Below are positions 1 through 9,584 of a stretch of DNA of 32,113 nt, piece by piece. Within the stretch, counting starts at the first letter, position 1. Every line of letters begins with the position of its first letter. Made by a program: the position numbers and the translations under genes. Source of the stretch: CAZFNQ01 sp964520375 (GTDB lineage Bacteria; Patescibacteriota; Saccharimonadia; Saccharimonadales; JANWIN01); contig CAZFNQ010000005.1 of the NCBI GenBank assembly GCA_964520375.1, forward strand, positions 1-32,113, in the 5' to 3' direction. The notes beneath the pieces were generated by a model that was not told the origin of the DNA, did no database searches, and saw only the letters and a program-made list of their open reading frames with translations.

Positions 1-3000
1 GTGGCGGCCGTAGTTAGAGTGTAAGCACCAGTCGTTGAGCCCGGAATGATTGTGAAGCCATTGCTGGTGGAACCAGCCAATACCAGCTTGCCGGCTATGG
101 CACCATTTTGGCCCAATACCACCCTATCACCCTGGGTATCTGCAGTTAAAATATTTTGGTTAAAGGTATTTTGAACCTGAAAAGAGGCTGTGCCGTCATT
201 ACCGTTTTGGATTAATACTTGCCCAGATCCACCGCCGCCGTCGTTAGCACCAGTACCAATCAGAATATCACCGCTCGCTGAACCACTATCGCTAGTAAAG
301 CCCGAGCTAATGATAATACTACCACTTATGCCGGGATTAGCTTGACCGGTAGTCAAGTTAAGATCGCCGCTATTACCAATTTGTGTGGCCCCCGTACTAA
401 CAGTAAGGGCGCCTGAGTTCGCCAGGCTAGTATCTCCAGTTAGAATTTTTATCAACCCACTGTTTACAGCTTGAGCGCCAGTCGAGTTAATTGTTAAAGT
501 AGCGCCAGCAGTAGCGGACTTTAAGATAGTTGTGTTCCCCTGCAGTGTTAAATTTTGGCCTGCAGAGCCAACTGTTAAAGCACCGCCAGATGAGATGCTC
601 AGAGCACCATTGGCGGTCAGCGCTGTTGAAGTACCCAGTTTAACCGTGCCAGACCCGGCTTGAAGCGTCAGATCTCCAGAGGTAGTCGAAAACGTGGAGG
701 CAGCTTTGCCAGTAATATTTAGAGCTTGGCTAGATGCACTTTGAACCGTGGCCGTACCGGCTGCCCCAAATTGCAGGTTGGAACTCGTAAAAGTATTGGT
801 GTTATATGTGCCGCTGGCTGTAATATTACCGTTAAGTGACACAGCACCTGACCCGGTGGCAAAGGTGCCGGTTGAAGCAGATTGGTCAAAATTCCCGCTA
901 CCCCCGGCATAGATTAGACTGCCGGAAGTATTAAGTGTCAGGCGAGTGGTATTATTGGTTTCAAACGCCAGGCTATTGCTGTCATTAGTACCTAGTATGG
1001 CCTGGGCTCCAAAGGTGTTACCACCTTGCACAAAGGCTGCACCGTTGCCAGCAGTGTTACATGTGGAAATAATATTGCTGGAATTTCGACAAAGATACGT
1101 CAGGTTGTTAGCTGCCCCTAGCGTACTAACAATTACACCGCCGGCACTTTGAAGTGTTGTCGTACCGGCTACAGTTGAGCCAAGTACCAGATTTGTTGTC
1201 GAGCTGGCAGTTGCGTTTGTGCCTATGTTGATAGCTTGCGTGTTCGCACCCGAAGTATTTCCAATGGTAATTCCACCGGCTGTTCCAGCGGCAGAGCCGG
1301 TACTCATTGTGATGGCGCTCGTGGCGTGTGTACCACCCTGCAAGTTTAGATTTTGAGTCAGCGAGCCGACCGTAAGGGTTCCACTCGGCGTAATAGTATT
1401 GAGAGCTGTAGTAGAAGTTATATCAGCGTTAGCACCGCTGGCGGCTGCTCCCAAGTTGGATCTGGCACCACTGGCAGTACTGGCACCAGTACCACCACTA
1501 GCTACGGCTAGGGGCGTAGTTGTTAGAGTAAGGCCGGCAAAGGTAGGAGAGCTACTGGTGGCAATGTTTTGGATGGTGTTAATTGTACCGCTGCCATTAT
1601 CAGAGAAGTTAGTACTGTTGAACATGGCTATACCCTTTTGGCTGGTGGAGGCGTTATCAATCTGAATAGTACTACTACTGGGAGCTGAGGAGTTTAGGAG
1701 GGTTAAAGCCCCGCTTTGGCCATCCAGCGACGAAACACCGCTGCCTCCCGATAAACAAGACAGGAATGATAGTCCGCCAGAGCCATTAGTCGTTAGACAT
1801 TGGCCTGGAGTGCCATCAGCCGTCGGCAGCGTAAAAGTCAAGTTACTGCTGGTAGTACCGGCTTGTAACTTTATGACATTACTATTAGTGGGATTCTTAA
1901 AGCTTAAAGCCCCGGCTGTTCCTCCAGTATCGCTAATAGTTATGGTACTGCCGCTCTGGCTTAGGATGGAGTTACCAATGGCTTGAGAACCAGTAAAGAG
2001 TGCTATGGTGCCACTTGTACCGCCCGAGGTAGTTACCCCCCCACCCGTACCAACACAGTTTCCTGCACTGGTACAAATATCATAGGTACCGGCCACCGTA
2101 GTTGCAAAGTTATAGTTTACATTGGCAGTCGGCGTGGCAAAACCAACAGAGGTCTTAAAGGAACCACTGGTTGCTGTGACGGTACTGGCACTGCTGCCCT
2201 GTAAGGTAAACTGCTGATTGGTAGCGCCAACAGTTAAGACGCCGTTTGGTGTAATGGTGTTAAGGGCTGAGGTAGAGGTAATGTCAGAGTTAGAACCAGA
2301 TGCCGCCGCACCAAGATTGCTACGCGCTGTAGCTGCCGTGCTGGCATTTGTACCACCATTGGCGATTGGCACAACTGATACCGAAGACAGAGTACCACCT
2401 CCACCAACTGTAGCAATACCGCTTGATAAGCCAGTAACAGATAATGTTCCACCAGTAATGGTGGTGCTACCATTGTTATTAACAGCAAAAACGTCACTGC
2501 CACTACTCTGTAGCTCTAGTAGCTTGGCGCTGCCAGTGTTGCTAACAAAAATTGAGGCATCGGTGTTGCTGGCATTGGTTTGGGCTGAACCGGGTGCAAG
2601 TAATACCGCCTGACCACCGCCGGCCACACAGCTAATACCAGTGGTACAAATGGTCTGGCTGGCACCACCCGTACTCGGCAAGATAAANNNNNNNNNNNNN
2701 NNNNNNNNNNNNNNNNNNNNNNNNNNNNNNNNNNNNNNNNNNNNNNNNNNNNNNNNNNNNNNNNNNNNNNNNNNNNNNNNNNNNNNNTAATACCAGTGGT
2801 ACAAATGGTCTGGCTGGCACCACCCGTACTCGGCAAGATAAAGCTAATGCCGTTAGCGTTAAAAGTAAGTGAGTTATCGCCGGGACTAGCGCCAAATGTA
2901 GTGATAGTATCGACTGACAAGGTGCCATCGTTAGCTACTACAAATTTGTCTGCCCCTCCACTTCGCAACTGTAATAAATTACCTCCACCCGTGTCATTTA

Positions 3001-5185
3001 GGAAAATCGAGGCATCAGCTGTGCTATCAGTCTGAGCTGCACCGGGAGCTAGCAACACTGCCTGACCACCGCCGGCCACACAGCTAATACCAGTGGTACA
3101 AATGGTCTGGCTGGCACCACCCGTACTCGGCAAGATAAAAGTAATACCGTTTGCTGTGAAGTTAATAGCGTCATTGCCAGCGTTAATTGATATATCTTGT
3201 CCATTAGCAGTTTGTTGAACATTGTTAGTAAATGCTGTACCAGCCGTTCCGAGCGTTAAATCGCCGGTCAAAGTGAGCCCGGCAAAGGTTGGACTGGCTG
3301 AAGTACTGATGCCCTGAACAGTGTTTATAACGCCGGAAAGAGCAGAAAAGTTGGTGCTATTAAAGGTCGCGATTCCTTTAGTGCTAGCATCGGCGGCGGC
3401 ATTTTCAATTGTGATAGTGCTGCCAGAGCCAGAAGAGTTTGCCAGAGTTAAGGCGCCCGATAGACCATCTAAGCTGGCTACCCCGTCACCGCCACCGCCG
3501 GCACCTGACAAGCATGTTGTAAACGATAGTGTGGCGCTTGATCCACCGCTAGTGGTCAAACACTGGCCGCTACTGCCTCCACTTGTTGGCAATGTAAAAG
3601 TTAAGTTGCTACTGGTAGTCCCAGCTTGAAGTTTAACGATATTACTATTGGCGGGGTTTTCAAAACTTAAGGCACCAGCGGTACCGCCAGTATCAGCTAT
3701 GTTTATAGTACTGCCACTTTGAGTGAGGATAGAGTTACCGATAGATTGGGAGCCAGTGAACAAGGCTATGGTGCCGTTAGTGCCTCCGGAACTGGTAACA
3801 CCACCCGCGCCATTACAATTGCCAGCTGTTGTACAGACTACCCAAACCCCCGGACTAGCGCTTTGGTCAAAATTGTATCTGACGTCGCCAGTGGGAGTAC
3901 CACTGAAGCCAACAGTCGTAGTAAAACCACTGTTCGTAGCTGTCATAACACTGCTGGCATTACCTTGCAGAGTAAAAGCCTGAGATGTTGAACCCACAGT
4001 TAATGAAGCGTTGGGTGTAATAGTGTTAAGCGCAGTAGTAGAAGTTATATCACTGTTACCGCCGCTCTTAGCAGCGCTAAGCTGCGTTCTGGCTCCGGTG
4101 GCATTGGTAGCGCCGGTACCACCGCTGGCCAATCCCAGAGGTGCTGTTGTCAAAGTTAGGCCAGCAAAGGTTGGTGAACTTGTAGTGGCAATGTTTTGAA
4201 TAGTGTTGATGGCACCAGAAGAGGCAGAAAAGTTTGTATTGTTGAAAGTAGCAATACCTTTTACGCTGGTCGAAGCATCATCAATAGTGATGGTTGAGGC
4301 ATCGGTAGCTGATGAATTGGCAAGTGTCAGATCGCCAGTTTGGCCATCCAAAGACGATACACTCGTGGTACCATTACAGCCCATAAATCCAGGTTCACCC
4401 CCTGGGCCAACACCGCTGACCAAACACAGCCCAGCAGTACTTTCTGTAAGTGACTGCAAAGCACCGACGTTATCGCTAATAATTACCCCATTGGCTGCAA
4501 AGCTAGACCGGCCAGTTCCGCCATTAGCTACGGATAAATCATGTGTAAGTGTTAGACCCGAAAAAGTTGGACTGGCAGTAGTAGTTAAATTTTGTGGCAG
4601 TTTCAGTGAAATATTAGTCCCAGAAGTACTAATAGTAAGCCCACCGGAGCCAGTAAGACTTAAAGCACCGGCTACCCCCTGTAGACTGGTGACAATACCA
4701 CTGGATAATGCTTGTTGCTGTGCCTGCAAATTATTTAATGTATCTGCATCTGCTAAGCTAATAAAGGTCTTTCCGTTATAAAAGCGTATTACTTTGGTCT
4801 TAGCGTCAATGTAGACCTCACCAAACTGAGCAGAACTTGGTTGGTTCGCAGGGGTTAAAACTAAGTTTTTATTAGCTTGCAATTGGCCGTTTATAACAAC
4901 TCTGTCATTTTCTACTGTAAACGAACTTGCAGCCGGTGATAAGTTCTGTGTGTCAACTTGTTGGGTTTTGATTACTGTAGAATTACTACTAACTCGAGCA
5001 TTTTTAGCATGCAAACCCAAAAAAATAAGAATTGCATTACCTGCTAATAGCACCCCGGCACAAGTCATCCAAAAGCGCATTGAACCGTGTTTATTAAAAC
5101 TATAAAGCCTTTTAGACTCTGCCGATTGCGGCGTTTGGGACTCTGGAGTGGTCAGGCTAGATTGTAGTACTTGCCCATTTTGCAT
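1..5185 (-). CDS. Giant membrane-anchored Ser/Thr/Gly-rich repeat protein (partial)
   Basis: Unrecognised as a named family; it looks like a fibre- or adhesin-like surface protein. Residues 1-35 are polar, about 37-57 form one hydrophobic anchor (around CAGVLLAGNAILIFLGL), and the rest is low-complexity Ser/Thr/Gly/Ala/Asn sequence with recurring modules: SPTFAGLTLT, xxGGTGAxxA, SLDGQxGxLTLxNSS and FILPSTGGASQTICTTG. GGTG modules of this kind are known from phage tail-fibre-like and Patescibacteria surface proteins. Cysteines come in pairs (C-x5-C and longer), suggesting disulfides outside the membrane. The 100-N gap at 2688-2787 shifts the frame, but merging the identical 55-base flanks restores one open frame of about 1,676 codons that runs off the left edge, so the C-terminus is missing. 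The ATG at 5185 lacks a clear Shine-Dalgarno. An adhesin role is inference. Confidence 0.75.
1500..2370 (-). repeat. Large internal module of the giant protein, copy B
   Basis: About 870 bases encoding a module that starts at GGTNASTAATARSNLGAA, passes through ITPNGVLTVG, GTIALFTGSQAIGNSIL, TGGTAGALSF and KLQAGTTSSNLTFTLP, and ends near SPTFAGLTLTT. The same order of motifs is found at 3262-4135. Boundaries are approximate, set by eye on the protein. Confidence 0.7.
2633..2687. repeat. 55-base exact repeat, left flank of N gap
   Basis: These 55 bases are identical to 2788-2842 on the other side of the gap. The next bases outside the pair differ from one another. The same coding motif (FILPSTGGASQTICTTGI) occurs again near 3085-3140. 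Confidence 0.95.
2688..2787. other. Assembly gap (100 N) inside the giant protein gene
   Basis: Exactly 100 Ns, a usual placeholder length. The flanks end in the same 55-mer, so the contigs may simply overlap by 55 bases, or extra repeat copies may lie between them. Reading straight through the Ns breaks the frame; merging the flanks keeps it. Confidence 0.95.
2788..2842. repeat. 55-base exact repeat, right flank of N gap
   Basis: Identical to 2633-2687. In the minus frame it reads FILPSTGGASQTICTTGI plus one base, and the codon is completed in frame by position 2632 onward if the two copies are merged. Confidence 0.95.
3262..4135 (-). repeat. Large internal module of the giant protein, copy A
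   Basis: Counterpart of the module at 1500-2370: GGTGATNATGARTQLSAA, ITPNASLTVG, GTIALFTGSQSIGNSIL, TGGTAGALSF, KLQAGTTSSNLTFTLP, then SPTFAGLTLTG. Partial further copies flank both (about 4135-4370 and 1340-1500). The copies are clearly alike in protein but diverged in DNA, so this is an old duplication and not an assembly echo. Confidence 0.7.
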
Positions 5186-5238
5186 AATATTTTTATATTT
5201 TTGTATCTGTTATGGCAATTTTTATTTTAGTATTACTG

Positions 5239-5278
5239 CCGAGTAAAAATTATACTCGGGTTTACCACTGTAATGCAA
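5239..5278 (-). promoter_or_regulatory. Promoter of the giant protein gene with overlapping palindrome
   Basis: A -35 TTGCAT (5273-5278), an 18-base spacer and a -10 TATAAT (5249-5254) read toward the gene at 5185. A perfect 7+7 inverted repeat (CCGAGTA at 5239-5245, TACTCGG at 5253-5259) covers the -10. It may be an operator, or part of a terminator for the gene ending at 5294, although no T-run follows the stem. Confidence 0.55.
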
Positions 5279-5293
5279 GAGGTAAATAATTAT

Positions 5294-6109
5294 TTATAGA
5301 ACAAGTACAAAATAAGCTGCTGTTAGACCTGCACCAAAAAGTACCAATACTACAACTATAACCCGCATTAAATTAGTAATAATACTTATACGAGCTAAGG
5401 GGTTCCTACCTAATGATACAAAAGAGCCCTTGATAGAGGCATTAAGCATAAAACCAGTGATTGACAGAGTAGAAACTAGAACAGCTGCCGATGCAACCAC
5501 CCTAAGTGAACTGACGGGTTTTCCTGCAATTCGTTCGCCGATACTGGTTAAAAAGTTTCTGTTTTGTGGACCCTTACCTGCCTGACGTTCACTGAGTATT
5601 ATCGAAGCTTGTATTTTACCTATCGCCACGTTTTTTTTACTGCCATTACTAAGTTCTACACTAACTTCTTGGGCGCCGGCGGACTGAGATGAAAATGACT
5701 CCTTAGCAACGCCTAAATACTTGGTGGCTTTGGTATCTAAATTATCTTTCATAGCAATACCCGATAGGGGTGATATTACCAATGAATCACCTTGCTTAAT
5801 ATCACCGCCGCTGTCTGTAACTAGTATCTGTGTTTCGCCGCTAACTGCAACCTTGATATTGCTACCCTTAGGTTGTAGATCAATAATTGAGTCATTTGCC
5901 CCTGCTACGACACCCAAGACACGGCTATCGTTAGCCTCTGTTGTATTTTCAATCTGGTTACTGCCAGTTTTTGACAGGCTTACCACAGTACCTATCTTTA
6001 CAGGTGCGGATGACTCATAGCCTTCAGTAAAAGAAGTAGCCAATACTGGCACGCCAAAGATAATTAGCAACAATAGATCGGCGGCAATAAATTTTAGTAT
6101 TCGATACAT
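5294..6109 (-). CDS. Secreted/membrane protein with a fibre-tail-like domain
   Basis: A 271-residue protein I cannot name. An N-terminal hydrophobic segment (about 6-24, ending VLATS) looks like a signal peptide or anchor. Residues about 35-150 (GTVVSL..., VLGVVAG, then GDSLVISPLSGIAMK and ATKYLGVAKES) resemble the domain found near the C-termini of fibre-like proteins with GGTG repeats, where the usual wording is close to GDLLTSSxxPGxAMKA. Two more hydrophobic stretches lie at about 203-223 and 246-270, so the chain probably ends in the membrane. It lies upstream of the giant repeat protein on the same strand, separated by 108 bases with a promoter, which suggests a shared envelope role. That partnership is inference. 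Confidence 0.7.
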   Translation of the reverse strand: MYRILKFIAADLLLLIIFGVPVLATSFTEGYESSAPVKIGTVVSLSKTGSNQIENTTEANDSRVLGVVAGANDSIIDLQPKGSNIKVAVSGETQILVTDSGGDIKQGDSLVISPLSGIAMKDNLDTKATKYLGVAKESFSSQSAGAQEVSVELSNGSKKNVAIGKIQASIILSERQAGKGPQNRNFLTSIGERIAGKPVSSLRVVASAAVLVSTLSITGFMLNASIKGSFVSLGRNPLARISIITNLMRVIVVVLVLFGAGLTAAYFVLVL

Positions 6110-6184
6110 CTGTTATTCTTTTAAACTTTCGCCAGTTACAGGCTATTTGCTCACCAATAAATGACCTTGATTTTAACTATAAGC

Positions 6185-6190
6185 ATTATA
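6185..6190 (-). promoter_or_regulatory. Extended -10 box before the 271-residue protein
   Basis: TATAAT preceded by TGC (extended -10 type) with no good -35. It would give a leader of roughly 70 nt before the ATG at 6109. Confidence 0.4.
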
Positions 6191-6234
6191 GCAAATAACC
6201 TCTAGAACTGGTTTTTAAGCTATAAAATAAGTGT

Positions 6235-6540
6235 TTAGGAGATTTTAGCTACTTTGATGCGAGTTAATTTTTGACGGTGACCGCGGACTTTTTTAACACG
6301 CTTTTTGGCTTTATAACGGATGGCTACTACTTTATCAGCTAAGATTTGAGGCTCAATTATTTCTAAAGCTACTGATGCTCCTTCTACGCTAGGTTTACCA
6401 ACTTTGACAGTTTCACCGTCAATTACCAAGAGGGGTTGAAGTTCTAGCTTCTTGGTAACGTTTAGCTTATCTACTTCAATTACGTCACCTTCAGATACTA
6501 GATATTGTTTGCCACCGGTTAAAATAACAGCTTTTTTCAT
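6235..6540 (-). CDS. rplU: 50S ribosomal protein L21
   Basis: A 101-residue protein, normal length for bL21. It starts with MKKAVILTGGKQYLVSEGD, the typical KQY segment, and ends with the basic KAKKRVKKVRGHRQ stretch that binds 23S rRNA, followed by a short tail (LTRIKVAKIS). L21 sits on the large subunit near 23S domain I. It lies 63 bases downstream of ileS on the same strand. In most bacteria rplU is followed by rpmA (L27); here no rpmA follows and the next gene is the 271-residue envelope protein. No strong Shine-Dalgarno is visible before the ATG. Confidence 0.95.
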   Translation of the reverse strand: MKKAVILTGGKQYLVSEGDVIEVDKLNVTKKLELQPLLVIDGETVKVGKPSVEGASVALEIIEPQILADKVVAIRYKAKKRVKKVRGHRQKLTRIKVAKIS

Positions 6541-6603
6541 ATTGTTTACTTCTAAAATTTAGTTACCGATAGAGTCTAACAGAGATGGTCATATCTGTAA
6601 AGC

Positions 6604-9157
6604 CTAGGCACTATGGCCTACTTTTTCAATAGAGATCTGAACCTTCGCTCCATTTATTATCACTAATTCTGTGAATTTATTAGATGGCTTAGATGATAAT
6701 TCAAGGGCTAGCGTTTCGGCCATAATTGTAGTTCTAAATACATCAACTGCACCTCTTATATGGGCATCTTTTGAATCAATTGATAGCTCAATTCTGTCAT
6801 CAACTTTTAGACCGCTTTTTTTGCGCAAACTCTGAATTACACGTACTAGCTCGCGCATAGTACCCTCGGTTTTTAGTTCGCTAGTTATTTTGATATTAAG
6901 CTTTACTGTGTCCTGCACTACTTTTGGTATTTGTTGCACTTCACTTGGCATCTTAGATTTGATAGCCGTTTTAGTTAATCTAAATTCCACTTTTTTAACA
7001 TTAAGCTCTTCAGCAATAATAGTCTTGATGTCATCGTTAATTTGAATATGACTTGAGATTTCAACTTGGCTAAGGGGTTGCCGTACTTTAATTTTCGCAG
7101 CAGCTCTTTGGCTTAAGCCCTCATTAATGTATAGTCGAGCGGTTGCCATTTCAGAAATAAGTTTGTCGTCAAAGACTTTTGTCGTTGGCCAATCTGTTAA
7201 ATGAACAGATTCAGGTAGATCTATACCACGTACTAGATCTCGGTACAATTTATCGCTAATAAAAGGAGCCCAGGGCGCTAAGAGTTGCAAAGTTACAACC
7301 AGTGCATAGTGCAATGACGCGTAGGCTTGGCGCTTATCTTGATCATCCTCGCTCTTCCAAAAACGGCGGCGTGATCGTCGCACATACCAGTTAGAAATGT
7401 CATCGACCAGTTCAAATATAGGTTGAATGGCATGTGTAATTTTGTAATTATCCGCTTGAGTGGTAACCTGTTCCACCGTCTGGTTTAAACGGGCTACTAG
7501 CCATTGATCGAGTATGTTAGTGCTTTTAGGTTCTGTAAGCTTTTTTGGGGGCTTCCAACCGTCAATACCAGCATACAGACTAAAAAAATGCGTGGTGTTA
7601 AGCAGGGTGCCTAAAATATTGCGATTCAGGTCTTTAAGAGCATCCCGATTAAACCGTAAGTAATCGGCAGTCTGTGTCGCTTGGGTACTTCCCAAAAGGT
7701 ATAATCTTAAACTATCAGCACCCTCGTTATTAAAAACATCTCCCATCGGTGGATAGTTCTTGAGGCGCTTACTAAGTTTTTGGCCATCGGCGGCCATAAT
7801 TATGCCATTTACTATGACATTCTCATAAGCTGGGCTACCAAATAACAGCGTATTAACTACGTGTTGGACATAAAACCATAGTCTAGTTTGATCTAACCCC
7901 TCAATAATAAAATCAGCCGGAAATGATTTTTCAAATTCTGCCTTATGCTCAAAGGGGTAATGATACTGCGCAAAACTCATACAGCCAGATTCAAACCAAC
8001 AGTCCAACACTTCTTCTATTCGTCGATACGTCTTGCCGTTCTTTTTAAATGTAACATTATCAATGAATGGACGATGCAAATCATCAATTTTTACATCATT
8101 TCCTGCGAGTTTTTTAAGCTGTTCTGTAGATGATATTACAACGTAATCGGTCTTGTCTTCCTCGTTAACCCATATTGGCATTGGTGCACCCCAATAGCGA
8201 TTGCGGCTAACTGCCCAATCACGCGCACCCTCTAGCCATTTTCCAAATCGGCCTTCTTTTATATGGCCTGGTGTCCAGTTAATTTGACTCGCAGTCCCTA
8301 GAAGATCAGTTCTTATATCTGAAACCTTTATAAACCAGCTGGTTATTGCGTAGTAAAGCAACGGGGTCTCACAGCGCCAGCAAAATGGGTAGGTGTGTTT
8401 AAAGGTTTCAACCGCAAAAACTCGCCCTTTCTCTGTTAAATGCTCAATTATCGGTTTGTCTGCAGCTTTAAAAAATTTTCCGGTAATTTCATTTAAGCCG
8501 GTGCCTGATTTTATATGTCCGCTGCTGTCTACAGTGTTAAGAACTGGCAGATTGTTGGTTTGGCTCATATTTAAGTCATCTTCACCGAAAGCAGGTGCTA
8601 TATGAAGGATGCCGGTGCCATCTTCTATGCTCACAAAATCAGCAGTCCAAACTTTATATAGTTTAGTAGCTCCGGGCAGACCCTTAACTTCTTTGNNNNN
8701 NNNNNNNNNNNNNNNNNNNNNNNNNNNNNNNNNNNNNNNNNNNNNNNNNNNNNNNNNNNNNNNNNNNNNNNNNNNNNNNNNNNNNNNNNNNNNNNATTGA
8801 GGCCCGGCAGGCGGCGTTGAATTTATCTAGGCCTAGCTCCATAATCTGTTTTTTGCCACTAACACCAAAGTCCTTTTCTACCGCAAATTCTACTGGTAGA
8901 CCATGACAGTCCCAGCCGTTGCGCCTAGGTACATAGTAGCCACGCATGGTTTTGTAGCGTAGCATGGCATCTTTAATGCTAGTTACCAAGGAGTGGCCGA
9001 AGTGTGGCAAACCGTTGGCAAAGGGGGGACCGTCATAAAAGCTGTACAGTTCACCGCCGATTCGATTTTCAACACTTTTGGCAAAAGTCTTTTCTTTGTT
9101 CCACAACTTGAGTATTTCCTCTTCTATGGAAGCAAATTGTGATTTGGTATCTGTCAT
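6604..9157 (-). CDS. ileS: Isoleucyl-tRNA synthetase, interrupted by an assembly gap
   Basis: Charges tRNA-Ile with isoleucine in the cytoplasm. The N-terminal part (ATG at 9157) has the class I HIGH-type motif as PHFGH within PPFANGLPHFGHSL. After the gap come the end of the CP1 editing region (GTGILHIAPAFGEDD), SRNRYWGAPMPIW, the KMSKS-type motif as KLSKRLKNYP, and the anticodon-binding region (SNWYVRRSRRRFW). The style matches the long eukaryote/archaea-like IleS branch. About 120 residues precede the 100-N gap and about 697 follow; members of this branch usually have about 1,020-1,050, so some 200 residues of the catalytic/editing part are missing. The two halves are in different frames across exactly 100 bases, so the true gap is not 100. 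The GTG at 8634 is an internal valine, not a start. Confidence 0.93.
8696..8795. other. Assembly gap (100 N) inside ileS
   Basis: A placeholder-length gap. Unlike the first gap, its flanks share no repeat. To keep ileS in frame the missing stretch must be a multiple of three, and the family length suggests about 600-690 bases. Confidence 0.95.
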
Positions 9158-9248
9158 ATATTCCCGTTCTGATTAGGTCTAAATCTTATAAAATCAAAGT
9201 AGAATCTAGTGATTTCATAAGGATAGGCCTCAAAAAATTGTATTTTAT

Positions 9249-9277
9249 ACTATAACTTATCTGTTATTAGCAAGCAA
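9249..9277 (-). promoter_or_regulatory. Promoter for ileS
   Basis: A -35 TTGCTT (9272-9277), 17-base spacer and -10 TATAGT (9249-9254). The -35 abuts the stop codon of the upstream thioredoxin-fold gene. About 85 nt of leader would follow, too short for a T-box, and no T-box motif was seen. Confidence 0.5.
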
Positions 9278-9547
9278 TTATTCTTGGCTGGTGTAATAGG
9301 CCAGTTCATCCATCAGCGGGAACTTGCCAAGCCAGCTATTTAATAACGAACCGTCATTGCTTATTGCCAATACAGCGGGGTATTGAGTAATGTCATAGAG
9401 TTCTGCCAAAGCTATACCTTCGCGGCTATCAACATCTACAGACTCCACGCGACGGGTCGTTGGCTGGGTCCGAACAAAATCATGCACGTACTCCTCCACT
9501 TCTCTGGAATGCTCCGATTTTGGTCTATATAGAATTACAACTTTCAT
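9278..9547 (-). CDS. Small thioredoxin-fold protein without the CxxC motif
   Basis: An 89-residue protein with the thioredoxin outline: strand MKVVILYRP, helix SREVEEYVHDFV, strand VESVDVDS, helix GIALAELYDI, then the cis-proline segment TQYPAVLAISNDG (Pro57) and GKFP. Where CxxC would sit it has SEHS (residues 11-14), so it cannot do ordinary dithiol exchange. I chose the ATG at 9547: a longer reading from 9685 would overlap the end of nrdJ and adds an unrelated leader. It starts 37 bases after nrdJ ends, on the same strand, so the two are probably co-transcribed. A role beside the ribonucleotide reductase, which needs thiol reduction, is tempting but is not supported by the active site. Confidence 0.7.
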   Translation of the reverse strand: MKVVILYRPKSEHSREVEEYVHDFVRTQPTTRRVESVDVDSREGIALAELYDITQYPAVLAISNDGSLLNSWLGKFPLMDELAYYTSQE

Positions 9548-9584
9548 TCTACCAAGTTTAGCATAATTGCTTATGCTCAGGAGG

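Noticed and set aside
1..2632. Several short open frames on both strands inside the repetitive region, some of 60-130 codons
   Set aside because: They are shadows of the giant gene: composition is biased, no ribosome binding sites precede them, and the main frame is continuous when the gap flanks are merged.
2516..2687. Apparent C-terminal end of the giant protein just after the first gap
   Set aside because: It arises only because 100 Ns shift the frame. The in-frame continuation is open to the left edge.
6604..8634. A shorter ileS starting at GTG 8634
   Set aside because: The GTG is an internal valine before SIEDGTG; the catalytic HIGH motif lies upstream, beyond the gap.
9158..9248. T-box before ileS
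   Set aside because: The leader is too short and has no T-box consensus.
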